From Donghicola sp036139795 (GTDB lineage Bacteria; Pseudomonadota; Alphaproteobacteria; Rhodobacterales; Rhodobacteraceae), in contig JAYZYX010000038.1 in assembly GCA_036139795.1 (NCBI GenBank), forward strand, positions 1-64,000: a stretch of DNA of 64,000 bases, given 5' to 3'. A program made the position numbers and the translations under genes. Shown here piece by piece: positions 8,354 through 17,006 of the stretch. The stretch's first letter is position 1. Each line of letters begins with the position of its first letter. The notes under the pieces are model-generated. The model did no database searches and had not been told where the DNA came from. It saw only the letters and a list, made by a program, of their open reading frames with translations.

Positions 8354-9664
8354 ATGTCCGATCTCACCCCGCGCGAAATCGTCAGCGAGCTGGACCGCTT
8401 TATCATCGGTCAGGCCGAGGCCAAGCGCGCCGTGGCGGTCGCTCTGCGCTCGCGCTGGCGTCGGCAGCATCTGCCCGCCGCGTTGCAGGACGAAGTGTAC
8501 CCCAAGAACATCCTGATGATCGGGCCCACCGGCGTCGGTAAGACCGAGATCAGCCGCCGTCTGGCCAAGCTGGCCCGCGCCCCCTTTGTGAAGGTCGAGG
8601 CGACCAAATTCACCGAAGTCGGCTATGTGGGCCGCGACGTGGAACAGATCATCCGCGATCTGATGGACGCCGCGATGATCACCACCCGCGAGAACATGCG
8701 CGAAGACGTGAAATCCCGCGCCATCGAATCCGCTGAAGAACGCGTGATCAGCGCCATCGCTGGCGAAGACGCCCGTGACAGCACCCGCGAGATGTTCCGC
8801 AAAAAGCTGCGCTCGGGCGAATTGGACGACAAGGAAATCACCATCGAGGTGCAGGACAACGCCAACCCTCTGGGCGGCATGATGGACATTCCCGGCCAGC
8901 CCGGTAGCCAGATGGGCATGCTGAACCTTGGCGATATGTTCGGAAAGGCCTTTGGTGGCCGCACGGTCCGGAAAAAAGTCACCGTCGCCGACAGCTATGA
9001 ACTACTGATGGGCGAAGAGGCCGACAAGCTGCTGGACGACGAACAGATCAAACGCGCCGCTCTGGAAGCGGTCGAGCAGAACGGCATCGTCTTTATCGAC
9101 GAGATCGACAAGGTCTGCGCCCGCTCTGACGCCCGTGGTGGCGATGTCAGCCGCGAAGGCGTGCAGCGCGACCTGCTGCCGCTGATCGAAGGCACCACAG
9201 TCAGCACCAAGCACGGCCCGATCCGGACGGACCACATCCTGTTTATCGCCTCTGGCGCGTTCCACATCGCAAAACCCTCGGACATGCTACCTGAATTGCA
9301 GGGCCGTCTGCCGATCCGCGTGGAACTGAAGGCGCTGACCGAAGGCGATTTCGTCCGCATCCTGACCGAGACTGACAACGCGCTGACCCGCCAATACGCG
9401 GCTCTGCTAAAGACGGAAGGCGTCACGATTGAATTCAGCGAAGACGGCATCGCCGAGATCGCCCGCATCGCCGCCGAGGTGAACCGCACTGTGGAGAACA
9501 TCGGTGCCCGTCGCCTCTACACGGTGATGGAGCGGGTCTTTGAGGAACTGTCCTTCGTGGCCCCCGATCTGGGCGAGCAGCTGATCACCATCAACGCGGA
9601 CTATGTGCGCAAGTATGTGGGCGATCTGGCAGCCTCGACCGATCTCAGCCGTTACGTGCTGTAA
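8354..9664 (+). CDS. hslU: HslUV protease ATPase subunit HslU
   Basis: This 436-residue AAA+ unfoldase forms hexameric rings that feed substrates to HslV. Walker A is GPTGVGKT (residues 57-64). The inserted I-domain follows (about residues 110-230, including a Gly/Met-rich GGMMDIPGQPGSQMG stretch), then Walker B IVFIDEIDK, sensor ASGAFH, and the C-terminal tail ending LSRYVL that docks into HslV pockets. A good AGGAG Shine-Dalgarno (8342-8346) precedes the ATG. It lies 64 bp after hslV. Its intact state contrasts with the interrupted hslV. Confidence 0.97.
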   Translation: MSDLTPREIVSELDRFIIGQAEAKRAVAVALRSRWRRQHLPAALQDEVYPKNILMIGPTGVGKTEISRRLAKLARAPFVKVEATKFTEVGYVGRDVEQIIRDLMDAAMITTRENMREDVKSRAIESAEERVISAIAGEDARDSTREMFRKKLRSGELDDKEITIEVQDNANPLGGMMDIPGQPGSQMGMLNLGDMFGKAFGGRTVRKKVTVADSYELLMGEEADKLLDDEQIKRAALEAVEQNGIVFIDEIDKVCARSDARGGDVSREGVQRDLLPLIEGTTVSTKHGPIRTDHILFIASGAFHIAKPSDMLPELQGRLPIRVELKALTEGDFVRILTETDNALTRQYAALLKTEGVTIEFSEDGIAEIARIAAEVNRTVENIGARRLYTVMERVFEELSFVAPDLGEQLITINADYVRKYVGDLAASTDLSRYVL

Positions 9665-9670
9665 CGGCCC

Positions 9671-10306
9671 TTACAAAGACCGGTTGCGGCGCAGATAGAT
9701 GTAATATGCGCCGCCGCCGCCGTGTTTCAGGTGCGCGTTTCGGACCTGTAGCACGATAGGGGACAAGGGCGGCATTTGCAGCCAGTGCGGCACCTGATGG
9801 CGCAACGCGCCGTGACGCTCGGGGATCGGGCCGCTGGTGTCCTTGACCTTACCTTTGCCGGTAATCACCAGAACCAGACGATGACCCGCCGTGTAGCTGC
9901 GCATGATGAAGGCGACCAACGTCGGGTGCGCTTGTGCCAGCGTCAGACCGTGCAAGTCGATCCGCGCTTCGGGGTCCAGACGGCCCCGCTTCATCTGCGT
10001 GTGGGTCTTTTTATGCATGTTCAAAGGCGCGCCCGCGATATCGTCTTCAATCGCGGGGGCCAGATCATGGGTACGCTTGCGGCCCAGCTTGGCCTTTGAG
10101 CCGATGACAAAGGGCTTGAGACCTGCCGTCACCTCTGCCGGAGTCTCAACCGTACGCGGCACCGCCTTGCGGACGGGTTTGGGCAGCCAGTCGGCTTCAT
10201 CGTCGATCCGCTTTTTGCGGCGCACGGGATGCATCGGGTCCGCTGTGCGGCGCACCTTATCCCATAGCTCTTCTTCTTCGGGGTTCAGCTTGCGGCGACG
10301 GCTCAT
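9671..10306 (-). CDS. Smr-domain protein (MutS2 C-terminal-like endonuclease domain)
   Basis: This 211-residue protein has a basic, low-complexity N-terminal half (about residues 1-100) and a C-terminal Smr domain. The domain shows DLHGLTLAQAH (the DxH motif) and LVLVITGKGK (the TGxGxH-like loop with His replaced by Lys). Smr domains nick branched or single-stranded DNA or RNA; the physiological target of these stand-alone alphaproteobacterial proteins is unclear. Its start overlaps the mltA stop by 4 bp, making it the last gene of a three-gene leftward operon. It is convergent with hslU, only 6 bp away. Confidence 0.85.
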   Translation of the reverse strand: MSRRRKLNPEEEELWDKVRRTADPMHPVRRKKRIDDEADWLPKPVRKAVPRTVETPAEVTAGLKPFVIGSKAKLGRKRTHDLAPAIEDDIAGAPLNMHKKTHTQMKRGRLDPEARIDLHGLTLAQAHPTLVAFIMRSYTAGHRLVLVITGKGKVKDTSGPIPERHGALRHQVPHWLQMPPLSPIVLQVRNAHLKHGGGGAYYIYLRRNRSL

Positions 10307-11346
10307 CCGGCCGGATCCTCGGTCAGGCTGGCAAAAGCCCGCTGGATCGGCATCAGCACAATCATGCGGCCGCTGTCCTTCATCTCACCGGCAAGGCTGC
10401 CTGCCTCATCGCCGGTGCCGACAAAGACGTCCGCCCGCTGCGCCCCCTTGATGGCCGAGCCTGTATCCTGCGCGATCATCAACCGCCGCATGGGCATCGC
10501 GCCTTCTTTCTCCACCCAGACGGGGCTACCAAGGGTCACCCACGCCGGATCCACCGCGATCGAGCGCATCGGCGTGATCGATCGGTTCATCGCGCCCAAA
10601 GGCCCTTTGTTCGCGGGAACGCCACGCACTTCGCGGAAGAACACGTATGAAGGGTTGTGCCGCAGCAGTTCTGGCCCATCGATGGGGTTATTACGCACCC
10701 AATTCCGGATCACCTGTGCGCTGACCTGATGGCTTTCGAAGATGCCTCGGCGCACCAGTTCCTGCCCGACCGAGCGGTAATTATGGCCGTTCGCACCGCC
10801 ATAGCCCACGCGCATCATCCGCCCGTCGGTCATCCGCAACCGGCCTGACCCTTGGATTTGCAGAAAGAACAGCTCGACCGGATCATCCACATAGGCAATC
10901 TCAAGGCCGCGGCCAGTCATCTGGTCACTTTCCTCAATCTGGCGGCGGGTCAGCCACGGACCACTGGCGCGGGCCTCTTTCGGCATCCGGTAGAGGGGAT
11001 AGCGAAAACGCCCCGAAGGCTTGGTCGAGGCGTCCAGTTCCGGCTCAAAATACCCTGTGAACAGAGGATCGGCCCCGTCAGTGATCAGAACGGGGCGGAA
11101 GAACAGCTCAAAAAAGGCGCGGGGATTGGCGATCTGGTCCTTGGCCACAGCACAGAGGCTTTGCCAGTCAGGACCGCGCATATCACCGCAGGTCTCCAGA
11201 AACGCGGAAAGGGCCGCGCCGTGATCGTCGCTGGCCCATCCATCCAGATCGTCAAAACTCAGTAATTGGGTCACGGGTTCCTCGCTAATGGCAGGCGCCG
11301 CCCAAAGGGACAGCGCCATAACGATGCCGCCGAGGTACCGGATCAT
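10303..11346 (-). CDS. mltA: Membrane-bound lytic murein transglycosylase A
   Basis: This 347-residue protein begins MIRYLGGIVMALSLWAAPAIS, a signal peptide. The body has the MltA barrel (LFTGYFEPELDAS near residue 100) and a C-terminal 3D domain with the catalytic Asp region (IAQDTGSAIKGAQRADVF). It cleaves the MurNAc-GlcNAc bond with formation of 1,6-anhydroMurNAc in the periplasm. I choose the start at 11346 because it begins the signal peptide and overlaps the upstream stop as ATGA; a longer start at 11409 would lie inside the neighbouring gene. No lipobox Cys is visible, so membrane attachment by lipid is doubtful. Confidence 0.92.
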   Translation of the reverse strand: MIRYLGGIVMALSLWAAPAISEEPVTQLLSFDDLDGWASDDHGAALSAFLETCGDMRGPDWQSLCAVAKDQIANPRAFFELFFRPVLITDGADPLFTGYFEPELDASTKPSGRFRYPLYRMPKEARASGPWLTRRQIEESDQMTGRGLEIAYVDDPVELFFLQIQGSGRLRMTDGRMMRVGYGGANGHNYRSVGQELVRRGIFESHQVSAQVIRNWVRNNPIDGPELLRHNPSYVFFREVRGVPANKGPLGAMNRSITPMRSIAVDPAWVTLGSPVWVEKEGAMPMRRLMIAQDTGSAIKGAQRADVFVGTGDEAGSLAGEMKDSGRMIVLMPIQRAFASLTEDPAG

Positions 11347-12005
11347 TCTCCGGTCGCGACGAGTTGCCAATTCGGATCGTCGCTGCCCATAACGCGGGCA
11401 TAGGTCCAAACGTCCTTTTGCCGCTTGATCTGCTTTTTGTCGCCCTCGACCACTTCGCCATCGGCATCGCGGACCTCATAGGTCAGGTCGGCCACATAGC
11501 GCACAGTGACTTCGCCTTCGCCGGTCGCCTGATCGAAGGTCGCATCCACCAGCTGCATTTCGCGGATACCGATAAAGCTTGCGTCCACGGTCAGCCCCTG
11601 ATCGGCACGGCGATCCACAACCGCTGCAAAGCTTTCGTAAATTTCTTCGTCCAGAAACGGCTCCAGATCGCGGATGTCGCCTTTTTCAAAGCCCATCAGG
11701 ATCATTTCATAGGCGCCGCGTGCGCCCTGAAGGAATTCGGTCACCGAGAAAGACGGCTCGGCCTTTTTCATCGCGGCCAGCGCGGTTGCGGCATCGCTGC
11801 TTTCGGGAACGTGGTCGATGATATCCCGATCAGGACCGCCATCGATCACCTCAAACGAATGACGCGCGTTCTCAGAGGGTGCCTCATTCCGGGCGAGGGG
11901 CGGCTTTTCATAGCCTTCCCGCGATCCCAGCACGTTTTTCAGCCGGAATATCAGGAAGAGCGCGATGCCTGCCAGCACCAGAAGTTGCACGATCGGAGTG
12001 TTCAT
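11343..12005 (-). CDS. Tim44/TimA-family inner-membrane protein
   Basis: This 220-residue protein has one N-terminal transmembrane segment (IVQLLVLAGIALFLIF), a charged linker, then a Tim44-like/NTF2-fold domain (about residues 85-220) containing YAVRYVADL-like strands and KKQIKRQKDVWTYAR. It is the bacterial relative of mitochondrial Tim44 and is found at this position in many alphaproteobacteria. It is thought to act in envelope protein handling, but the role is not settled. It heads the leftward operon with mltA and the Smr gene. fxsA is divergent across a 269-bp promoter region. Confidence 0.85.
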   Translation of the reverse strand: MNTPIVQLLVLAGIALFLIFRLKNVLGSREGYEKPPLARNEAPSENARHSFEVIDGGPDRDIIDHVPESSDAATALAAMKKAEPSFSVTEFLQGARGAYEMILMGFEKGDIRDLEPFLDEEIYESFAAVVDRRADQGLTVDASFIGIREMQLVDATFDQATGEGEVTVRYVADLTYEVRDADGEVVEGDKKQIKRQKDVWTYARVMGSDDPNWQLVATGE

Positions 12006-12274
12006 CAGTTCCTCGTCTTTAGGGCGGCTGCCGTCGAATGCCGTACGTTATCTATGTATGTCACAGATGGGGGCAAGTCCACCGAAGCACAATGCAGGCA
12101 CCCCGTCAAAAATGCCTAAATCAGTCAGGATTGCGTGGAATTTCGCTGTTTCTCGCCGGAAAACGCGGGTTTTTCCGTGCAAGAATAGTAAGCGGGGCAC
12201 AAAGCCCCTATGTAAATGCGAACCCCGCACCGAGAGTGGGCGGGATGACGATTTGACGCGAAGGAAGACGAAAG

Positions 12275-12769
12275 ATGTGGCTGCTTCTGGCTTTTGTGCT
12301 GGTTCCGATGATCGAGATCGGCCTGTTTATTCAGGTCGGAGGCGTGATTGGCCTGTGGCCCACGCTGGCCATCGTCTTTCTGACCGCCATCGCGGGCAGC
12401 TACATGGTGAAATCCGAGGGGCTGAAAACCCTGCGCGATCTGCAACAGTCCATGAACCAGATGTCGGACCCCTCGCAGCACTTGGCCCACGGGGCGATGA
12501 TCCTGTTTGCGGGCGCGCTGCTGCTGACGCCGGGCTTTTTCACCGACACCATGGGTCTTTTGCTGCTGATCCCCGGTGTGCGGACTGCGGTCTTTAAGCA
12601 GATGCGTGGCCGGATGAAGATGCAGACGTTCCACGCCTCGGCTCAGGGCGGGCATTATCACCGCAGCGGCCCCGGATCGGACACGATCGACGTGGATTAC
12701 GAAGTGATTGATGAAACACGTCCGAAAGAGGACCGTCCCGACGGTCCCAGCGGGTGGACTCGCCATTGA
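12275..12769 (+). CDS. fxsA: FxsA family membrane protein
   Basis: This 164-residue inner-membrane protein matches FxsA (suppressor of F-exclusion of phage T7). The first 60 residues hold two or three hydrophobic segments (LLLAFVLVPMIEIGLFIQVG; LWPTLAIVFLTAIAGSYMV), and a further segment (ILFAGALLLTPGFFTDTMG) carries the conserved LLTPGF motif. The C-terminal tail is hydrophilic and variable. Biochemical function is unknown. The ATG at 12275 has a GGAAG-type ribosome site 8-10 bp before it. secB follows after 56 bp and may be co-transcribed. Confidence 0.9.
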   Translation: MWLLLAFVLVPMIEIGLFIQVGGVIGLWPTLAIVFLTAIAGSYMVKSEGLKTLRDLQQSMNQMSDPSQHLAHGAMILFAGALLLTPGFFTDTMGLLLLIPGVRTAVFKQMRGRMKMQTFHASAQGGHYHRSGPGSDTIDVDYEVIDETRPKEDRPDGPSGWTRH

Positions 12770-12825
12770 GGCGCTCGGTGTGAAGTGATAACACCAGTCC
12801 CAAAGAATTTCCAACGGAGCGAGTT

Positions 12826-13329
12826 ATGACCGAAGAGACAGCAGGCGCGGCGCCCCAGGCGCAGCAGCCCCAGATCAAGATGAACATCCTGGCCCAGTAC
12901 ATCCGGGACATGTCGTTCGAAAACATCCTGGCCCAAAAAGGCGCCAACGGTGACACCACCCCCGAGCTGAAAGTGAACGTCGCACTGGACGTCAAAAAGC
13001 GCACCGCGCCGAACCAGTACGAAGTCATCATGAAGCTGAACGTTGCGGCGAACACCAAAGAGGGCAACCAGCCCCTGTTCCTGCTGGAACTGGAATACGG
13101 CGGCGTATTCAACATCGAAGGCGTGCCGGAAAACCAACTGCACCCCTTCCTGCTGATCGAATGCCCCCGTCAGCTGTTCCCCTACGTGCGCCGCATCGTC
13201 AGCGATGTGACCCGCGATGGCAGCTTCCCTCCGCTGAACCTCGAGCCCATCGACTTTGTCGCGCTGTACATGAACGAGCAGGCACGTCGCGCACAGGCTC
13301 AGCAGGCCGAGGCACCCGCAGTCAACTAA
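12826..13329 (+). CDS. secB: Protein-export chaperone SecB
   Basis: This 167-residue cytosolic tetrameric chaperone holds preproteins unfolded and hands them to SecA. Core SecB sequences are ILAQYIRDMSFENILA, the strand FLLELEYGGVFNIEGVPE, and CPRQLFPYVRRIVSDVTRDG. The C-terminal end is Ala/Gln-rich, without the zinc-binding-type tail. The ATG follows GGAGCGAG. It is convergent with dnaQ, 15 bp away. secB close to dnaQ-coaE-aroE-maf and the origin is the usual alphaproteobacterial arrangement. Confidence 0.97.
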   Translation: MTEETAGAAPQAQQPQIKMNILAQYIRDMSFENILAQKGANGDTTPELKVNVALDVKKRTAPNQYEVIMKLNVAANTKEGNQPLFLLELEYGGVFNIEGVPENQLHPFLLIECPRQLFPYVRRIVSDVTRDGSFPPLNLEPIDFVALYMNEQARRAQAQQAEAPAVN

Positions 13330-13344
13330 GGGCTGCGTGACCGG

Positions 13345-14028
13345 TTATTTCCGGTTCCACAACGGGTTGTCGCCCAGTTTCGCCAAGAATTCGGCATGGG
13401 CGGCGGCCTCTTTCTCGGAGATCCGAGAGGGCAGGGGATTGGGCCGCGGACGCGGACGCCAAACCTCGCCATTGGCGCCAGTGCTGTGATCCACTGTCGC
13501 CAGACCAAAGTCAGGCTGACGCCCGCCGATCAGCTCCAGATACACTTCTGCCAGAATTTCCGAGTCCAAAAGCGCCCCGTGCAGAGTCCGCGACGAGTTG
13601 TCGATGGCAAAGCGGCGGCACAGCGCATCCAAGGACGCCGGCGCACCCGGAAAGCGCTTGCGGGCGATCTCTAGCGTATCCAGCGCCTGCGACATGGGCA
13701 GCTGCGGCAGGTTCATCCAGCGCAGCTCGGCATTCAGGAATTTCATATCGAAGCTGGCGTTGTGAATGACCAGCTTGGCGTCGCGCACGAAATCCAGAAA
13801 GCTTTGGCCCACTTCGGCGAATTTGGGCTTATCGCGCAGAAAATCGTCGCCTAGCCCGTGAACCTTGAACGCCTCTTCCGGCATGGGGCGTTCGGGGTTG
13901 ATGTAGACGTGATAGGTCTCACCCGTGGGCATGTGGTTATACAGCTCAACACAGCCGATCTCGACGATGCGGTCGCCCTGTTCGGGGTCAAATCCAGTGG
14001 TTTCGGTATCGAGAACGATTTCACGCAT
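13345..14028 (-). CDS. dnaQ: DNA polymerase III epsilon subunit (3'-5' proofreading exonuclease)
   Basis: This 227-residue DEDDh exonuclease has motif I VLDTETTG at residues 5-12 and motif II HNASFDMKFLNAEL. Motif III (HGALLDSEILAEVY) holds the catalytic His and Asp. It proofreads the replicative polymerase core. The start at 14028 begins MREIVLDTE, just ahead of motif I; a start at 14058 would add ten unrelated residues. It overlaps the end of coaE by 8 bp and is the distal gene of the maf-aroE-coaE-dnaQ operon running left from the origin. Confidence 0.96.
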   Translation of the reverse strand: MREIVLDTETTGFDPEQGDRIVEIGCVELYNHMPTGETYHVYINPERPMPEEAFKVHGLGDDFLRDKPKFAEVGQSFLDFVRDAKLVIHNASFDMKFLNAELRWMNLPQLPMSQALDTLEIARKRFPGAPASLDALCRRFAIDNSSRTLHGALLDSEILAEVYLELIGGRQPDFGLATVDHSTGANGEVWRPRPRPNPLPSRISEKEAAAHAEFLAKLGDNPLWNRK

Positions 14029-14614
14029 CGCGCTGTCCCTGTCTGATCTGATCCACAATCGCGGCCACCTGAGCCTGCGCGTGTTCTAACGTATCGGTTT
14101 CGATGATGAAATCGGCGCGGGCACGTTTTTCCGCATCCGGCATCTGACGGGCTTTGATTTGCTCAAACTGGGCCGCATCCATCGTGCCACGGGCCAGAAC
14201 GCGGGCCCGTTGGGTGTCCGGATCGACCGAGGTCACCGCAACGCCGTCCATCTGCGCCTCGGTCCCGTTCTCAAACAGCAAGGGAATATCGTAAATTGCG
14301 ATATCGGCAGTGCAAGCGGCGCGGAACGCGTCGCGATCCTGTGAAACCAAAGGATGAACGATTTCCTCTAACTGTCTAAATGCGTTGGGATTTTCGCCAA
14401 GATAAGCCCGCAGGGCAGGGCGGCTAACCGCGCCATCTACAACAACGCTCGGAAAAGCCGCCTGCAAAGGGGCCACGGCCGCACCATTTATCCCGTAGAT
14501 GCGATGCACGGCCGCATCTGCGTCCCAATGGGCGCAGCCAAGATCCACGAACATCTGCGCGGTGGTGCTTTTTCCGGTGCCGATCGATCCGGTCAGCCCC
14601 AGATGGTAGGTCAT
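14021..14614 (-). CDS. coaE: Dephospho-CoA kinase
   Basis: This 197-residue P-loop kinase catalyses the last step of CoA synthesis, phosphorylating the 3'-OH of dephospho-CoA. The Walker A region GLTGSIGTGKST lies at residues 6-17. CoaE-typical features include CAHWDADAAVH, VHPLV and YDIPLLFENG. Its start overlaps the aroE stop by 4 bp (ATGA) and its end overlaps dnaQ by 8 bp, implying translational coupling. Confidence 0.96.
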   Translation of the reverse strand: MTYHLGLTGSIGTGKSTTAQMFVDLGCAHWDADAAVHRIYGINGAAVAPLQAAFPSVVVDGAVSRPALRAYLGENPNAFRQLEEIVHPLVSQDRDAFRAACTADIAIYDIPLLFENGTEAQMDGVAVTSVDPDTQRARVLARGTMDAAQFEQIKARQMPDAEKRARADFIIETDTLEHAQAQVAAIVDQIRQGQRDA

Positions 14615-15444
14615 CCCAAAACCACCTGCCGCAATTCCTCATCCACCGTGGGCTGGGTGCCGAACCAACGGTAGAACCCCGGAACCGCTTGGTGCAGCAA
14701 CATACCCAGACCATCCACCGTGCGGCAGCCATGTTCACGGGCCTGCGCCAGCAGCGGCGTTTCCAGCGGCGTATACACGATGTCCGTCACCAGAGCCGAG
14801 GTGGGCAAATCGCTGAGATTGATCTTCAGCGGCGGGTTCCCCACCATCCCTTGCGAGGTGGTGTTGACCAGCGTAGCCGCCCCTTCCAGCATGCGATCGA
14901 GATGCACCCAGTCATAGACCGAGATTTTGCCGCCAAATTCGGACTTTAGCTGATCCGCGCGCAGGCGCGTGCGGTTGGTCAAGCGGATTTCGGGCACGCC
15001 TGCATCCAGCAGCGCCACAATGATCGCCCGCGACGCGCCACCCGCGCCAATCACCACTGCGGGACCGGCTTTCGGGTCCCAGTCAGGGCAATTCTGACGC
15101 AGGTTCTGCATAAAGCCGTAACCGTCAGTATTATCGGCATAAATCGTGTGATCGGGACGGAAAATCAGGGTATTCGCAGCACCAATCAAAGTCGCGCGGT
15201 CCGAGACCTGATCTGCCAGCCGTAAAGCGGCCTCTTTATGGGGAATGGTCACGTTCGCGCCGACGAAACCCATACGGCTCATGGCGCCCAGAACTTCGAC
15301 CAGATCATCGGGCTGGACCTCTAGCGGTACATAATGACCGTTGATCCCATAACGCTTTAACCAGTGACCATGAAGACGCGGCGACAGACTATGGCTGATG
15401 GGGCAACCGATCACCCCCGCAAGCGGAATGTTGGTGTGACTCAT
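14611..15444 (-). CDS. aroE: Shikimate dehydrogenase
   Basis: This 277-residue enzyme reduces 3-dehydroshikimate to shikimate with NADPH. The substrate domain shows GCPISHSLSPRLHG (residues 12-25) and NVTIPHKEAA with the catalytic Lys. The nucleotide domain has VVIGAGGASRAI, and the NTTSQGM and DIVYTPLETPLL motifs follow. It overlaps maf and coaE by 4 bp on either side within the leftward operon. Confidence 0.96.
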   Translation of the reverse strand: MSHTNIPLAGVIGCPISHSLSPRLHGHWLKRYGINGHYVPLEVQPDDLVEVLGAMSRMGFVGANVTIPHKEAALRLADQVSDRATLIGAANTLIFRPDHTIYADNTDGYGFMQNLRQNCPDWDPKAGPAVVIGAGGASRAIIVALLDAGVPEIRLTNRTRLRADQLKSEFGGKISVYDWVHLDRMLEGAATLVNTTSQGMVGNPPLKINLSDLPTSALVTDIVYTPLETPLLAQAREHGCRTVDGLGMLLHQAVPGFYRWFGTQPTVDEELRQVVLG

Positions 15445-16040
15445 GCTCTGATACTCCCCCTAGCCGACAAGTAAGACAACAGTTCGACCAGTGGCAAACC
15501 CAATATTGTGAAGTAATCACCCTGAACACTGGCAAATAGACGCACGCCTTCTTCCTCAAGCTTATATCCGCCGACCGAGTGACGAATACTGTCCCAATTC
15601 CGCACGATATAATCATCCAGATAATCGTCTGAAAAGTTCGACATCCGCAGACGCGCGATGCCCACATGACGCCAAAGAGGCTCGGCCCCCTGATAGATCA
15701 CGACCGCCGACATCAACATGTGCTGCTGGCCACGCAGTGCCATCAACTGTTCGCGGGCCATTTCCGGCGTTTCGGGCTTGGAAAACACGCGCGTCTTCAG
15801 CGCCAGCACCTGATCGCAGCCCATAACAAGGGCGTCAGGGTGCTTTGCGCTGATCTTGCGCGCTTTGGTTTCGGCCAAGGCGTCCGCCACATCGCGGGGA
15901 TTTGCGTCCTCTGCCTCTAAAGCGGCGCGGATCGCCTCTTCGTCGACGCGGGCGGGGACGATTTCAACATCAAGACCGGCGTTGCGCAACAATTGTGCCC
16001 GGATCTCTGATCCTGACGCAAGGATCAGTCTTTCCTGCAT
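15441..16040 (-). CDS. maf: Maf-like nucleoside triphosphate pyrophosphatase
   Basis: This 199-residue Maf/YhdE/YceF-family house-cleaning pyrophosphatase hydrolyses non-canonical or modified NTPs to NMPs. The N-terminal signature LILASGSEIRAQLLRNAG (residues 5-22; usual SxSxxR) and DALVMGCDQVLAL with the catalytic Asp are present, as are VGGYKLEEEGVRLF and GLPLVELL. The start codon lies at the right end of the gene, directly against the origin region, and a DnaA-box-like nonamer overlaps it. It is the first gene of the leftward operon maf-aroE-coaE-dnaQ. Confidence 0.93.
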   Translation of the reverse strand: MQERLILASGSEIRAQLLRNAGLDVEIVPARVDEEAIRAALEAEDANPRDVADALAETKARKISAKHPDALVMGCDQVLALKTRVFSKPETPEMAREQLMALRGQQHMLMSAVVIYQGAEPLWRHVGIARLRMSNFSDDYLDDYIVRNWDSIRHSVGGYKLEEEGVRLFASVQGDYFTILGLPLVELLSYLSARGSIRA

Positions 16041-16430
16041 GTGGATATCCCTGTGAGAGTCATTTTGGTAATCACGGTTTGTTCTTATGGATCACTAGCG
16101 GCCTTCAAACCGCCTGTCGATAAGTCACATGGTTTTGCCCACGTTCAAGGCGTTTTTGCCTATGTGGGCGAGGAAAACCCGAAAGCGTGGGAAAACGGAA
16201 TCTCTCAAGAGTTTTCCACAGATTCCCACCCATCCACAGACTCAGGATTCAGTGAATGAATCCAAACCCCTTGTTTTGAATCATTTTCCTCGTCCCCACC
16301 CTCTGTGTAACGTTTTCCCCGTGTGGAAAACCACGCGGAGAACCAAACAATCCACAGGAGTCAGGTACCTCTAAAAAAACAACTTCCTTTTCTTTCTTAT
16401 TCTTTATTTAAGTCAGGCAGAGAGGTTCCC
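16041..16430. other. oriC: Probable chromosomal replication origin (oriC)
   Basis: This 390-bp gap contains no supportable gene and separates diverging operons (maf leftward, hemJ-rho rightward), the neighbourhood where alphaproteobacterial origins are found. DnaA-box-like nonamers: TGTGGATAT 16040-16048 (1 mismatch to TTATCCACA in reverse complement), TTTTCCACA 16212-16220 (1), CCATCCACA 16230-16238 (2), TGTGGAAAA 16322-16330 (1, reverse), CAATCCACA 16348-16356 (2). A perfect inverted repeat GGATTCA/TGAATCC lies at 16245-16263, and GCCCAC/GTGGGC bounds a hairpin at 16137-16169. A low-GC, T-rich tract at 16371-16413 is a candidate unwinding element. The parABS locus lies about 6 kb to the right. 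No CtrA full site (TTAA-N7-TTAA) was seen. The call is by context and motifs, not experiment. Confidence 0.75.
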
Positions 16431-16883
16431 ATGCTAGACATCCTGAGCGCGCTTTATCCTTGGACAAAATCCCTACACGTGATTTCGGTGATCACCTGGA
16501 TGGCAGGGATTTTCTATCTTCCCCGCTTGTTCGTATATCATGCAGAGAAAGCGGGTGATCGGACCGGAGAGCTGCATGAAACCTTCACGATCATGGAACG
16601 AAAGCTGTTCAAGCTGATCATGAACCCATCATCGATCGCGACTTGGGTCTTTGGTTTGGCGCTTGTGTTCACGCCGGGCATTGTTGACTGGTCCTCTGTG
16701 TGGCCATGGACCAAAGCAGCTGCTGTGATCGGGATGACGTGGTTTCACCATTGGTTGGGTTATCGCCTCAAAGAGTTTGCATCCGGTAAAAATTCGCGAA
16801 ACGGCCGCACCTACCGGATGATGAATGAGGTTCCGACGCTGCTGATGCTGCTGATCGTGTTCTCGGTCATCGTGAAGTTCTAA
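16431..16883 (+). CDS. hemJ: Protoporphyrinogen IX oxidase HemJ
   Basis: This 150-residue integral membrane protein of the UPF0093/HemJ family carries out the penultimate haem step in bacteria lacking HemG/HemY. Four hydrophobic segments are visible, beginning with SLHVISVITWMAGIFYLPRL, which contains the conserved His and the W-x-x-x-x-F-Y-L-P-R-L motif. Later come IATWVFGLALVF, AAAVIGMTWFHHW and VPTLLMLLIVFSVIV. The start at 16431 follows AGAGGTT; an in-frame upstream start would place 36 charged residues inside the origin region. It is the first gene to the right of the origin. Confidence 0.92.
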   Translation: MLDILSALYPWTKSLHVISVITWMAGIFYLPRLFVYHAEKAGDRTGELHETFTIMERKLFKLIMNPSSIATWVFGLALVFTPGIVDWSSVWPWTKAAAVIGMTWFHHWLGYRLKEFASGKNSRNGRTYRMMNEVPTLLMLLIVFSVIVKF

Positions 16884-17006
16884 GGGTTTCATTGACTCAG
16901 AAGGGAATCCCGCTTATCTGCGGATCACGGCCTGTCCTGGTCGTGTCTTCCTGTTGTGAAATTTCCACATGCCGATGCCCCAACGTGGGGTGCAAAGGGT
17001 ATGCCT

